Counted from the stretch's first letter, positions 34,208 to 42,344 are shown. The stretch: DNA of 64,000 bases from Desulfamplus magnetovallimortis (GCF_900170035.1 NZ_LT828556.1:18256-82255); one strand, 5' to 3'. Program-made: numbers and translations. The notes: generated by a model not told the origin, from the sequence alone.

Positions 34208-34317
34208 TTCATCTGTTTTTTTGCATGTTTCATTTATTGGTTTATACTTTTTTGAACTATGTAAAATTCCCTGTTTCTGATGGGTTTTGTATCTTGTATA
34301 GGGGTGTTAATATAAAA

Positions 34318-35184
34318 ATGCAAAATAATGGATTTGTAAAGGTTTTACAGTGGGAAAAAAGTGACATTGAAGAAAAATTTGGTGTCAGTGGCGGAAAATA
34401 TACAGATGTTAATATAGGAGTTACACTGTTTCTTGGTATAGCTTTTACAGCTTTTTTTTATGGTCTTATTTTTGCTTTGAACGAATTTATTGATATTCAG
34501 GCATTTCCGGTTTTTGACATGTTTTTTAACAGGGGATTTACACCATATGCAATTGCATTTTTTTCATGCTGGTCTCTCTCCATTCTTTTTATCAAGTGGC
34601 GAAAGCTAAAGTTGCAGAAAGAAGCACTGACCCTTATGGTTGTCCCCCAGACAGCAGCATTTGAGCTTACCCAGGAGACAGCCAGAGATATTTTGTCCCG
34701 TATGTACGGCCTTGTGGATGACCCTGGACACTTTGTACTGCTCAATCGCATTGAAAGGGCACTTGCCAATCTTCGTAATATTGGCATGATTTCAGATGTC
34801 TCTGAGGTTCTTCGTGCCCAGGCCCAAAATGATGAAGATCACATGGAGTCAAGTTACGGTATTGTAAGAGGATTCTTATGGGCAATCCCTGTACTTGGTT
34901 TCATCGGTACAGTATTAGGGCTTTCCCGGGCCATAGGAAGCTTTGGCACTGTTCTTATTCAGAGTGATGGGCTTGATAATCTCAAAGCCTCTCTTCAGGA
35001 GATCACTTCAGGGCTGTCTGTTGCATTTGACACAACTCTTCTTGCACTTGTGTTTGCTCTTTCCATTCAGTTGATAATGGTTGGCCTTAAAAAAAAGGAG
35101 GAGAGTTTTCTTGATGAGTGCAATGATTATTGTCACGCAAATATTATTAGTAAACTTAGGCTTTCCCAAGATATATTACCTTGA
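34318..35184 (+). CDS. MotA/TolQ/ExbB proton-channel family protein
   Basis: The protein (about 288 residues) has four membrane segments: NIGVTLFLGIAFTAFFYGLI, YAIAFFSCWSLSILFI, IVRGFLWAIPVLGFIGTVLG and FDTTLLALVFALSIQLIMVG. The pair IPVLGFIGTVLGLSRAIGSF and LSVAFDTTLLAL is the hallmark of the MotA/TolQ/ExbB superfamily, whose members form pentamers that use ion flow to drive a two-helix partner. ZorA of the Zorya defence system is a relative. The frame is open back to a GTG at 34204 overlapping the previous gene. That extension covers repeat-like sequence (TTATTGGTTTATACTTTT), so ATG 34318 is preferred. ExbD-like partners are encoded at 38996 and 39940, beyond an inserted block. Confidence 0.87.
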   Translation: MQNNGFVKVLQWEKSDIEEKFGVSGGKYTDVNIGVTLFLGIAFTAFFYGLIFALNEFIDIQAFPVFDMFFNRGFTPYAIAFFSCWSLSILFIKWRKLKLQKEALTLMVVPQTAAFELTQETARDILSRMYGLVDDPGHFVLLNRIERALANLRNIGMISDVSEVLRAQAQNDEDHMESSYGIVRGFLWAIPVLGFIGTVLGLSRAIGSFGTVLIQSDGLDNLKASLQEITSGLSVAFDTTLLALVFALSIQLIMVGLKKKEESFLDECNDYCHANIISKLRLSQDILP

Positions 35185-35218
35185 AGTTCACTAAAATCAG
35201 AAATAAGAATCTAATAAA

Positions 35219-35325
35219 CGTACATGGCGGTTACCCGCCACAAAGAACATTGAAATGTAGGAGCGGATGCCATATCCGCACCAAATATGGCAGAAAATTG
35301 ATTCTGCCACTACAGTTTCAAATAA
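35219..35325 (+). repeat. 107-bp interspersed palindromic repeat (copy 2)
   Basis: Same block order as 6061-6167: CATGGCGGTTACCCGCCA, AACATTGAAATGTAGG, GGATGCCATATCCG, GCAGAAAATTGATTCTGCC and CAGTTTCAAATA. It marks the left border of the AT-rich block that splits the cassette. Confidence 0.75.
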
Positions 35326-35330
35326 AGATA

Positions 35331-36452
35331 TTAATCTGGAAAACTATACCATGCAGAAAAAACTCCAGCGCTTATACCTCTCTCTGTGCTTTCCTGCCCA
35401 CGACATGAAACAGGAATTGTAAGCATTTTATCACTTTCGAGATCGCAATTTTTGCCTTTTGTCAATAAAGTTGCACATCTGCCGTATTTATACCCAATAT
35501 AGTAACAATCAAATAATGGAGCTTCTCGTTGGGATTTGGGTTCGTTATGTTTATAAAGCGGTGGTTGGGTATTGATCAATTTGTTAGCATCAATTGTATG
35601 GTAAGCTTTTGTTATATTTCTTACTGTTTTTGATTCTTCTGAAGTGGTTACTAATTGACCTACCAGGTTTTTATTTCGGTTCCCGAATCTCTCATCACTT
35701 TGATCCATTGAAACTTCTGTATAAATATTCACATAATTATCAATATCAGTGACGTTGAAAAATTTCAGATTGTCAATATCCTTTTTTTTACCTTCAAGTC
35801 TATAATTTATTATTTGTGATTTAAACTGATTCTCCCATTTTTTTTGATCTAATGTGATGCTTCTCGTCTTTTCCCATTCTGAAACAGTAACCTTTTTTGC
35901 AAAATAGTCTATAGCGTATTTTTGGTTATCTTCTGCATTAACAAACATTCTATTAATAGTGATATTGACCAGCGTAGATTTTGGTAGATCTGTATTGATT
36001 GAAATGCTAATAGTTGAATTATTATTGTCTAACTCAGCATGTATTTCAAATTTGTCACATCTAACTCTTCCAAATTTTATATCTTCTTCAAGTATTTCTT
36101 TTCTAATATTATCAATTTCATATTCTTTGATTGATAATTCTGTCAAAAAAACGTTTGTTTCTTTTCTTAATTCAATATTTTCTTTAGTAATTTTGTCATG
36201 TTCACTATTTTTAAAATACACTTCTTGCTTCAATTTAATTAATTCATTTTTTAAGTCAAAATGAATTTTTTTTAATAGTGATATTTTATTTTTAAGTTTC
36301 AGTTTTTCTATTTCACGTGTTTTAAAGTCATTCCATTCTAATCTTTCAGGACTGCTTAGATCTGATAGTATATTATGTATATTTTCATCTGCAAAAGGCT
36401 CACAAAGAAATAAAAAAGTGATTACACTTATTAAAAATATTATTTTTGTCAT
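35331..36452 (-). CDS. Exported protein with N-terminal coiled coil, unknown function
   Basis: I do not recognise a family. From the ATG at 36452 the 373-residue product has a signal peptide (IIFLISVITFLFLCEPFADE). A charged coiled coil (about residues 40-125; LKLKNKISLLKKIHFDLKNE and onward) and a beta-rich C-terminal part with several cysteines follow. The frame starts at 36473, but GAGG nine bases before 36452 and the signal peptide favour the shorter form. Base composition is clearly more AT-rich than the flanking cassette, and the strand is opposite. The start overlaps the end of the upstream coiled-coil frame by four bases, so the two are translationally coupled. It appears to be cargo of an inserted segment. 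Confidence 0.7.
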   Translation of the reverse strand: MTKIIFLISVITFLFLCEPFADENIHNILSDLSSPERLEWNDFKTREIEKLKLKNKISLLKKIHFDLKNELIKLKQEVYFKNSEHDKITKENIELRKETNVFLTELSIKEYEIDNIRKEILEEDIKFGRVRCDKFEIHAELDNNNSTISISINTDLPKSTLVNITINRMFVNAEDNQKYAIDYFAKKVTVSEWEKTRSITLDQKKWENQFKSQIINYRLEGKKKDIDNLKFFNVTDIDNYVNIYTEVSMDQSDERFGNRNKNLVGQLVTTSEESKTVRNITKAYHTIDANKLINTQPPLYKHNEPKSQREAPLFDCYYIGYKYGRCATLLTKGKNCDLESDKMLTIPVSCRGQESTERGISAGVFSAWYSFPD

Positions 36453-36652
36453 TTCAATGAACCTCTTCTGCATTCTTGAAGTCTTTTTTCTTCAACCAAT
36501 AAGGCATCTTGTTTCTTTTTTAAAGAAGTCATTTTTTCTGATAATTCGGTTTTTAATAACATTTCTTTTTTAAGTATTTCGGATATTTCTTTGTCTTTAG
36601 TCTCTATGACTTTTTTCTCTTCTTCTAATTTATTTATCTCATCCAACAACAT
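36449..36652 (-). CDS. Coiled-coil open frame, probably the 3' part of the upstream gene reached by frameshift
   Basis: The 67-residue frame encodes only charged heptad-like sequence (INKLEEEKKVIETKDKEIS...). No convincing ribosome site precedes its ATG. Upstream, the same frame stays open to about 36730 and overlaps the end of the 36682-37440 gene. There the peptide would read KLEKYFREIAEQEVSNEID, continuing the coiled coil of that gene. A run of seven A residues on the coding strand (36718-36712) lies in the overlap. The likely reading is one protein made by -1 frameshifting, or one gene broken by a homopolymer indel. It overlaps the next gene's start by four bases. Confidence 0.5.
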   Translation of the reverse strand: MLLDEINKLEEEKKVIETKDKEISEILKKEMLLKTELSEKMTSLKKKQDALLVEEKRLQECRRGSLK

Positions 36653-36681
36653 ATCAATTTCATTTGAAACTTCTTGCTCAG

Positions 36682-37440
36682 CTATTTCTCGAAAATATTT
36701 TTCAAGTTTTGTTTTTTTATTCTTTTTTTCTCAAGTTCTGCTTGTCTTATTTTTTCTTTCCTTTCTTTTTCTTTTCTGAGCCTTTCTTTTTCTTTTTGGG
36801 CTTCAATATCTTCTTGCTCAAGCCGTTTTGCCAACTCCTCGATACTCACATTATTTTTTTTCATATCATATGAAATTGACAAAGCATTCAGGTAATCATC
36901 ATTAATTTCCTGTAAATTCTTATCTACTGTATAAAAATCAAGATTTTTTTTTGAATAAATTGTGATGCCGTTATTATTATCTTTAATAATTGCGTTTAAT
37001 GCTCGCTTTATGCTGTAAATAGATAAAATTGGTTCCAATAACCTTTCAGCTTCTTTTATTTTTTTTTGTATAACAATGTAGGTTTTGAGCTGTTGTATTG
37101 TTTTATTTTGCCCTGATTTTGTTGGCTCTAATTCTTTAATTAATTTTGAAATAGTAAAACCGTATCTATCCATATCATAAGCAATTGAATATTTATTAAT
37201 AAACTTCATAGGCATTTCATGTAACCCACGATCAGCAAAAGCAAATTTTCCATCATAAACTATAGTATAGTTCATGGTGTATTTGCCTATGATGCTTTCT
37301 AATACTACAGCTTTTCCGTATTTTTCAATTAAATACGGAAGGTACATCAGGAATTCTTTATCTAAACGCACGGCTCCATATAAAAAGAAAGGGACGATGA
37401 ATGATAAAAGTAGAGTAACTAAAATAGCTTTTTTGAACAT
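36682..37440 (-). CDS. Exported protein with C-terminal coiled coil, possibly frameshifted
   Basis: The 252-residue product has a signal peptide (FKKAILVTLLLSFIVPFFLYGA). A central region holds two similar halves, each with a '(I/L)SIAYDM.(R/K).(G/N).(T/S)I..L' segment (SIAYDMDRYGFTISKLIKEL and SISYDMKKNNVSIEELAKRL), an internal duplication. The C-terminus is an Arg/Lys/Glu coiled coil (EKERLRKEKERKEKIRQ). The family is unknown. The frame ends at 36682 just after slippery A runs; shifting -1 joins it to the 36449-36652 frame and adds about 90 residues. It is AT-rich relative to neighbours. The promoter region to its right is filled by repeats. Confidence 0.65.
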   Translation of the reverse strand: MFKKAILVTLLLSFIVPFFLYGAVRLDKEFLMYLPYLIEKYGKAVVLESIIGKYTMNYTIVYDGKFAFADRGLHEMPMKFINKYSIAYDMDRYGFTISKLIKELEPTKSGQNKTIQQLKTYIVIQKKIKEAERLLEPILSIYSIKRALNAIIKDNNNGITIYSKKNLDFYTVDKNLQEINDDYLNALSISYDMKKNNVSIEELAKRLEQEDIEAQKEKERLRKEKERKEKIRQAELEKKRIKKQNLKNIFEK

Positions 37441-37790
37441 AGTAGAATTCCAATAATGTGAAACTTTTCAATTATTATGCAATGTGCATCATGAGTATTA
37501 TAGAAAAAGGATTGTGCCTTTATGGTAAAATTACATTCAAAGGTATTTATTACTTTCTAAAGTGCATTGTCAAGAAATATCCCCAAAAGGGGATTTTTCA
37601 TTTGCCAGTTTACACTCTCGGAGCTAATATATCAATTTATTGGGCTTCACCCTGCATCATTAATGAATTCAAGATGTAAAAAAGGCATCCTTCATATGAC
37701 CCCAAAAGTGCTTTACTCTTTTTGATGAGATATTACCGCTAATGAGAGTTGTCTCTCAGTAAAGTGTAAACCTGGAAATGAATCATGCCT

Positions 37791-37855
37791 AAACGATCAT
37801 GGCTGGAAGTCAGCCACCCTCGAATATTAGGAAATTTGTCTCTATTTCCATGGAA
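37791..37855 (+). repeat. Interspersed repeat, ATCATGGCTGG...CCATGG family
   Basis: GATCATGGCTGGAAGTCAGCC is a hairpin head; the end TCTCTATTTCCATGGAAA corresponds to the CACGGTAAA end of relatives. Tips of the GGTTTACACTTT repeat lie at 37600 and, inverted, at 37757. The whole gap 37441-37928 holds only such repeats. Confidence 0.65.
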
Positions 37856-37928
37856 AAAAATATAAATATATTGATTAATCGGAATTGATCATTAATCATG
37901 CCAAAACATTCATCAAAAGGATTACTCA

Positions 37929-38861
37929 ATGCCTGACTATCCTGATTATGATTCACCCTGGAAAGATATTATTGAACGATTTTTTTCACAATTTACTCAA
38001 TTCTTTTTCCCGTCGATTTATGGTGGAATTGACTGGAATCAGGAATATACTTTTCTGGACAAGGAGTTTCAGGAGCTTGTCAGAGATTCTGAACTGGGAA
38101 GACGTCTTGCTGATAAACTGGTAAGGGTTCATACACTTAACGGTAATCAGATGATGGTACTCATTCATGTAGAGGTACAGGGAAACTACGAGTTGGACTT
38201 TGCTGAAAGGATGTATGTCTATAATTATAGAATTTACGATAAGTACCGTTATCCCGTGGTCAGTGTTGCACTTCTGGCAGACGATAGTCATACCTGGAGG
38301 CCTTCCTGTTTTACCTCAGAATGCTGGGGGTTCAGGCTTGACATGGTTTTTCCCATGATTAAACTTTTAGATTATGATGATATGGTCATGCTTGAAAAAA
38401 ATCCTAATCCTTTTGCTGTTGTGGTAATGGCCTACCTAAAGACCCGCCAGACACGTCATGATAGTCATGAACGACACCAATGGAAATGGTATATAACTCT
38501 TGAGTTATATAAACGGGGCTATGAAAAACAGTATGTGATTCATCTGTTCCTTTTTATAGACTGGATTATGATTCTTCCTGATGAACTTAAAAAGAGTTTT
38601 TCGGAGAAATTACTTTCATATGAGGAGGGTAGAAAAATGAGATATGTCAGTAGCGTTGAAGAGTATTGTATGGAAAAGGGAATGTTGAAAGATGCACGTG
38701 AAATGGTTGCAGAAGTCCTTTCTACAAAATTTTCAGCAGTACCAGATCACATCATGCAAAGAATTTCCGCAATTGAAGATCGTCACTATTTAAAACAGTT
38801 GCTTAAAAAAGCAGTTCTAAGTCCGTCAATTGAGCAATTTGAATTGGAATTTCAAGGATAA
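37929..38861 (+). CDS. Rpn family recombination-promoting nuclease / putative transposase (PD-(D/E)XK)
   Basis: The 310-residue protein matches the Rpn (PDDEXK transposase-like) group. An N-terminal FFFPSIYGGIDW and a FLDKEFQEL helix are followed by the nuclease core MVLIHVEVQGNYELDFAERM, with E82-x-Q84 as the modified catalytic motif, then YNYRIYDKY and VALLAD. The C-terminal part (about 220-310) is helical and variable, as in relatives. Rpn proteins cut DNA and promote RecA-independent recombination, and many spread as multi-copy genes. AAGGA before the ATG supports the start. It stands between two copies of the same repeat family (37791 and 38871), inside a gene cassette it interrupts, consistent with recent arrival. 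Confidence 0.85.
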   Translation: MPDYPDYDSPWKDIIERFFSQFTQFFFPSIYGGIDWNQEYTFLDKEFQELVRDSELGRRLADKLVRVHTLNGNQMMVLIHVEVQGNYELDFAERMYVYNYRIYDKYRYPVVSVALLADDSHTWRPSCFTSECWGFRLDMVFPMIKLLDYDDMVMLEKNPNPFAVVVMAYLKTRQTRHDSHERHQWKWYITLELYKRGYEKQYVIHLFLFIDWIMILPDELKKSFSEKLLSYEEGRKMRYVSSVEEYCMEKGMLKDAREMVAEVLSTKFSAVPDHIMQRISAIEDRHYLKQLLKKAVLSPSIEQFELEFQG

Positions 38862-38870
38862 CCACAGTAA

Positions 38871-38935
38871 CCTGTCATGGCCGGAGTCCGGCCACCCCCG
38901 ATCATAGAAATAATGTATCTATTTCCACGGTAAAT
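38871..38935 (+). repeat. Interspersed repeat, GTCATGGCCGG...CACGGTAAA family
   Basis: The head GTCATGGCCGGAGTCCGGCC folds into a hairpin and the end is ATGTATCTATTTCCACGGTA. With 37791-37855 it brackets the Rpn gene in direct orientation. Confidence 0.72.
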
Positions 38936-38995
38936 AAATTGAACCTGCAAAATCAGTCAGATTGAGCTGACAAAACGGGCAATAGAGAGAAAATC

Positions 38996-39844
38996 ATGCC
39001 AAGCAGAAGAGAACGGGCATCAGTATCAATATCACTTTTTTCATTTCAGGATATTATCACATGTCTGTCCGGCATAATGATTCTCCTTGTTTTGTTGATA
39101 TCACTGGATCTTGTAAACATTAAGTTTTCAGATACAAATTCCCGCAAATCGTCTTTTCCGGACTCTCCTTCTTCTGAAGATACTATTCCTTCTTATCCGG
39201 AAAATCACGATAATAACTCGCCAGCAGTAGCTACTCTTCAAAGTATGGCCATCCAAATTATTGAAAAGATGGAAAAGGGTATTATGCCGGATTCTGTGGA
39301 TATGGCAAGGCTTATTGTTGAGATGGAATATGCTGAAAGCTCCATCTTGGCACAGAAAGAAGTTGTGCAAAAAGATCTGTTACAACTAAATCAGGATGCA
39401 AAGGACGCTGAAAAAACAAGACAGGATCTTGAAAAAAAGGAAAATTTTCTTAAGCAGACCATTGCAGAATTACAAAGTACTCTTGATAATCTCTCCAAGG
39501 ATAATATCCTTACCCTGATACCTGAAAAAGGTGAAAGTGAGAAACCCCTTATGGTGGAATGTTCCGGAGAGAAGATAAGGCGTGCAGGTTTTGGCAGAAA
39601 TTCTTTGCCTGAATCATTTCCTGCAACCCAAAGTGGAATAGAGAGTTTTCTTGAATCACTTTCAATGTTAAAAAAGTCTGATCAATATCTGTTGCTCATG
39701 ATTAAACCATCGGCATCTGACTATGCCATGGAGCTTGTGGATGAAATTAGAAAAAAAAATTTTGATGTGGGATACGATGTTATGATGGAGGATCAGAGAC
39801 TATCTTTTCAAACTCTTCCAGACAGTCAGAAAACTTTGCCATGA
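38996..39844 (+). CDS. ExbD/TolR-topology membrane protein 1 of the GTPase cassette
   Basis: The 282-residue protein has a short cytoplasmic N-terminus, one membrane helix at about residues 20-41 (ITCLSGIMILLVLLISLDLV), a Ser/Pro-rich linker, a coiled coil (about 105-165) and a C-terminal globular domain (about 180-275). Within that domain VECSGEKIRRAGFG and YLLLMIKPSASDYAMELVDE recall the ExbD/TolR periplasmic fold. The aspartate in SFQDIITC at the start of the helix could serve in ion coupling, as in MotB/ExbD; this is inference. It follows the MotA/ExbB-like gene in cassette order once the inserted block is removed. No peptidoglycan-binding OmpA domain is visible, unlike ZorB. Confidence 0.75.
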   Translation: MPSRRERASVSISLFSFQDIITCLSGIMILLVLLISLDLVNIKFSDTNSRKSSFPDSPSSEDTIPSYPENHDNNSPAVATLQSMAIQIIEKMEKGIMPDSVDMARLIVEMEYAESSILAQKEVVQKDLLQLNQDAKDAEKTRQDLEKKENFLKQTIAELQSTLDNLSKDNILTLIPEKGESEKPLMVECSGEKIRRAGFGRNSLPESFPATQSGIESFLESLSMLKKSDQYLLLMIKPSASDYAMELVDEIRKKNFDVGYDVMMEDQRLSFQTLPDSQKTLP

Positions 39845-39864
39845 TAAGACTTTGGTCGAACAGT

Positions 39865-39930
39865 CTAAACACCCATGATTGCGTATCAATTACTCCTAAG
39901 TATAAAAATGATAGCCATTTTAATGGTAAA
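39865..39930 (+). repeat. Interspersed repeat, GTATCAATTA...TGGTAAA family
   Basis: Contains CATGATTGCGTATCAATTAC, TATAAAAATGATAGCC and AATGGTAAAG. It fills the gap between the two ExbD-like genes and supplies bases just upstream of the second start codon. Confidence 0.75.
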
Positions 39931-39939
39931 GGTGCCTGA

Positions 39940-40794
39940 ATGATGAAAAGCCGTAGAGATACACAGCTTGACAGTTTTGAACTGCTTCTTGATACCATGT
40001 GTAATACATTTGGCGGCATTGTATTCATTGCGCTTCTGATTGTAATTTTATCCCAGGCTGTTGATGCAACCCATCCTGATAATACTGAAGAGCAACAGCC
40101 TTCTCCTGCGGCATCTTCTTTTGAGACTTCCCTGGCCAGTCGTGTTGCTCTTTTGCCTGAAAGTGAGAGAAAAAACAGATTAATTCCTATCATTGATAAT
40201 ATGGAGACGTTGCAGCAATCCATGGGATTAAATGCAAAACAGATCAATATTTCAAATGCCCTTGGTGAAGAGAGGAAACGTATTAAAGCCATTAAGTCAA
40301 AGGTTGATACCCTTGAAAAGGAGATGGATTCCATAAATAGGGAAATTGACTCCCTTGAAAATCAGAAGAAGAGAATGGTAAGGCTCCCTCGTCTTCACGC
40401 AGTCAATAAGCTGCCTGTGTTTGTTATTGTAAAATCGGGAAAGTTTTACCCCATTACTGATATTTCTACCCCTTTTAGAGGTAGCCGTGGTTATGATCTT
40501 TCGCATGTTCGTATGACAGAAAAGCTTTTTGCCACAATTGTTGAGCCAATACCCTCAATGGGTCAGCACATTGAAGATGGAAGTGATAAAAGAGGTTTGC
40601 TCAGGGCGGCTCTTACAAATCTTGAACCCAAGAGTGAATTTATCTCCTTTGCTGTCTATCCTGACTCTTATGGTGAGTTTCATCAGATTAAATCTCTTTT
40701 TATAAAACATGGATTTGAGTATAACTGGCTGCCTATCAATGATAAACTCTCCATTGTAAAAAGAGGAAGCGGAGAGAGCCATCACGCCCAGTAG
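39940..40794 (+). CDS. ExbD/TolR-topology membrane protein 2 of the GTPase cassette
   Basis: The 284-residue protein begins with a short cytoplasmic segment (QLDSFELLLDTMCNTFGG). One membrane helix at about residues 22-42 (NTFGGIVFIALLIVILSQAV), a coiled coil at about 65-145 and a C-terminal domain (LPVFVIVKSGKFYPITDI...FAVYPDSYGEFHQIKSLF) follow. Its design parallels the preceding gene product, so the pair may form a heteromeric stator partner for the MotA/ExbB-like channel. Acidic residues D11 and D18 precede the helix. The start could be the first or second ATG (39940 or 39943). I know similar unnamed proteins beside ExbB-like genes in other bacteria but cannot assign a function. Confidence 0.75.
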   Translation: MMKSRRDTQLDSFELLLDTMCNTFGGIVFIALLIVILSQAVDATHPDNTEEQQPSPAASSFETSLASRVALLPESERKNRLIPIIDNMETLQQSMGLNAKQINISNALGEERKRIKAIKSKVDTLEKEMDSINREIDSLENQKKRMVRLPRLHAVNKLPVFVIVKSGKFYPITDISTPFRGSRGYDLSHVRMTEKLFATIVEPIPSMGQHIEDGSDKRGLLRAALTNLEPKSEFISFAVYPDSYGEFHQIKSLFIKHGFEYNWLPINDKLSIVKRGSGESHHAQ

Positions 40795-40896
40795 CACAAT
40801 AATACACACATTAATAATCTTTCAGCCCAATATTTTCTTGCAAAAAAGCCTTACTGTCATTAGATTATGCCCTGCATTTTATGATGTCTGTTTTAT

Positions 40897-41023
40897 CTAA
40901 ACACTCATGATTGCGTATTAATCATCCCTAAATATAAAAATGATAGCCTTTTTCATGCTAAACGGGCATGATTGCGTATCAATCACCCCCAAATATAAAA
41001 ATAATAGCTATTTTCATGCTAAA
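40897..41023 (+). repeat. Two tandem copies of the GTATCAATCA repeat
   Basis: Units at 40897-40961 and 40959-41023 share CATGATTGCGTAT(T/C)AATCA, (C/T)AAATATAAAAAT(G/A)ATAG and TTTTCATGCTAAA. The end motif here is CATGCTAAA rather than CACGGTAAA in both units, showing local duplication after divergence. No CRISPR-like spacer pattern is present. Confidence 0.82.
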
Positions 41024-41035
41024 TAAAGGAGCAAT

Positions 41036-41332
41036 ATGATATTGAAAGATGAAAACAAATCTCCCGCTTTTATGAAGGGCCTTGCCTCTGCTGCAAAAGC
41101 TGCCGGAGAGATGAAGAAAAAAGCAACGGCTGAACAAGATCCCCTTACATCTTCAAAAGAGCATCTGATGGCTACACTGGAGATTCGTTTTGGTGGTGAG
41201 GTTCCGGAGGAAACTGCCGGTTACATTAGGACTCTTGATTCACAGGATAAAGTCAAGGCGCTGTTCCAGGGACTTTTGAAGTGTGACACAATGGATGATT
41301 TCACTGCCTTGACCAAGGCTTCTGCCTGTTAA
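41036..41332 (+). CDS. Small protein of unknown function, possible last gene of the GTPase cassette
   Basis: The 98-residue protein has no signal peptide, membrane helix or known motif. The N-terminal part is Ala/Lys-rich and probably helical (FMKGLASAAKAAGEMKKKA). The C-terminal part includes LEIRFGGEVPEETAGYIRTL and DDFTALTKASAC. AAGGAG four bases before the ATG is one of the best ribosome sites in the region, supporting real expression. It lies between the second ExbD-like gene and the glycosyltransferase gene, which starts 22 bases later. It could therefore belong to either cluster. Confidence 0.65.
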   Translation: MILKDENKSPAFMKGLASAAKAAGEMKKKATAEQDPLTSSKEHLMATLEIRFGGEVPEETAGYIRTLDSQDKVKALFQGLLKCDTMDDFTALTKASAC

Positions 41333-41354
41333 TTGCTGAGAAAGCGCTTTCAAG

Positions 41355-42344
41355 ATGGATTTGCTGATTTTGATTGTCACCTTTAATGGTGCTGCTACCC
41401 TGCACAAAAATTTGACACACCTCCTTGGTATGCAATGGCTTGAGCGTGTTTTTTTCATGGTCATTGATAATGCATCCAGTGATAATAGTGCTGATATTGC
41501 TCATCTGTGTCTCAAAGATAATAGCTGTAATATAAGCCTTAAAAATGGTGATAACTTAAGTTTTTCAAGCGGTGACGCTATCTGTGTGGGAAATCAAACT
41601 CTTCTTCTTCAATTTCCTGAGAACAGAGGTGTTGCTGCTGCCTATAACAGAGGTATCCTTGAGGCCAGTGTCAGGGGTATTCAATGGATGATGATTCTGG
41701 ATCAGGATACAGAAATAAGCGGCGATGTTGTGTCAGGTTTAATGGCAGCAGCAGAAAGACTTAACCATAAGGGATACCGTGTGGCAGGAGTTGCTCCGGT
41801 GTCAGTAAATGGTTTTTTTCCTGAACATATCTATCATCCATATGTTTTGGGAAACAGAGGTCTAAGAATGGTCAACCTGTTTGATTATCATGAATCAGTT
41901 GTTCTTATTGACTCCACGATTACATCGGGAACACTTTATAATATCAAGGCATTACAGGATATTAATGGATTTAATGATGCCTATTTCATTGATTTTGTTG
42001 ATCATGAATGTCATATAAGGCTTAAAAAAAGGGGTTGGCAGATCTGGTGTGACCGTAACAGTGAAATTGTCCACTACATAGGGAATCTTCAGAAAAAAAT
42101 CCCCAACGGGATCTGGGTGGAGCATTCCCCCTTTCGATATTTTTTCATGGTTAGAAATATGCTTGAAGCACATTTCAGACTCTTTGGCTTAAAAGGTGGT
42201 CTATCCTTTATTAAAATGATGCTTGGCCACATGTTGCTTGTTTTAAAATACGCTGAACAACCCTTTAAGATAATGGCTAATAGTGCAAAGGGAGTTTTTG
42301 CTTTTCTGCGGGAAAAGGCAAATGCGGGAAAAGGCAAATATTGA
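41355..42344 (+). CDS. Glycosyltransferase family 2 (rhamnosyltransferase-like)
   Basis: The 329-residue GT-A enzyme opens with LLILIVTFNGAATLHKNL and carries the metal-binding DxD as MILDQDTEIS (about residues 114-123). A conserved FVDHECHIRLKKRGW block near 215 precedes a C-terminal amphipathic segment, as in O-antigen and rhamnan transferases. It uses a nucleotide sugar to extend a surface glycan at the cytoplasmic face of the membrane. The last residues REKANAGKGKY come from a 15-bp tandem duplication at about 42309-42341. It opens the surface-glycan region and has the same direction as the next three genes. Confidence 0.88.
   Translation: MDLLILIVTFNGAATLHKNLTHLLGMQWLERVFFMVIDNASSDNSADIAHLCLKDNSCNISLKNGDNLSFSSGDAICVGNQTLLLQFPENRGVAAAYNRGILEASVRGIQWMMILDQDTEISGDVVSGLMAAAERLNHKGYRVAGVAPVSVNGFFPEHIYHPYVLGNRGLRMVNLFDYHESVVLIDSTITSGTLYNIKALQDINGFNDAYFIDFVDHECHIRLKKRGWQIWCDRNSEIVHYIGNLQKKIPNGIWVEHSPFRYFFMVRNMLEAHFRLFGLKGGLSFIKMMLGHMLLVLKYAEQPFKIMANSAKGVFAFLREKANAGKGKY

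Noticed and set aside
33607-34233. 208-residue minus-strand open frame
   Set aside because: It lies antisense to the 3' end of the 982-residue cassette protein and has no start signal or domain.
37929-38861. Rpn gene as part of a complete insertion sequence
   Set aside because: The flanking CACGGTAAA-type repeats are in direct orientation and also occur far from any Rpn gene, so no transposon boundaries can be drawn.
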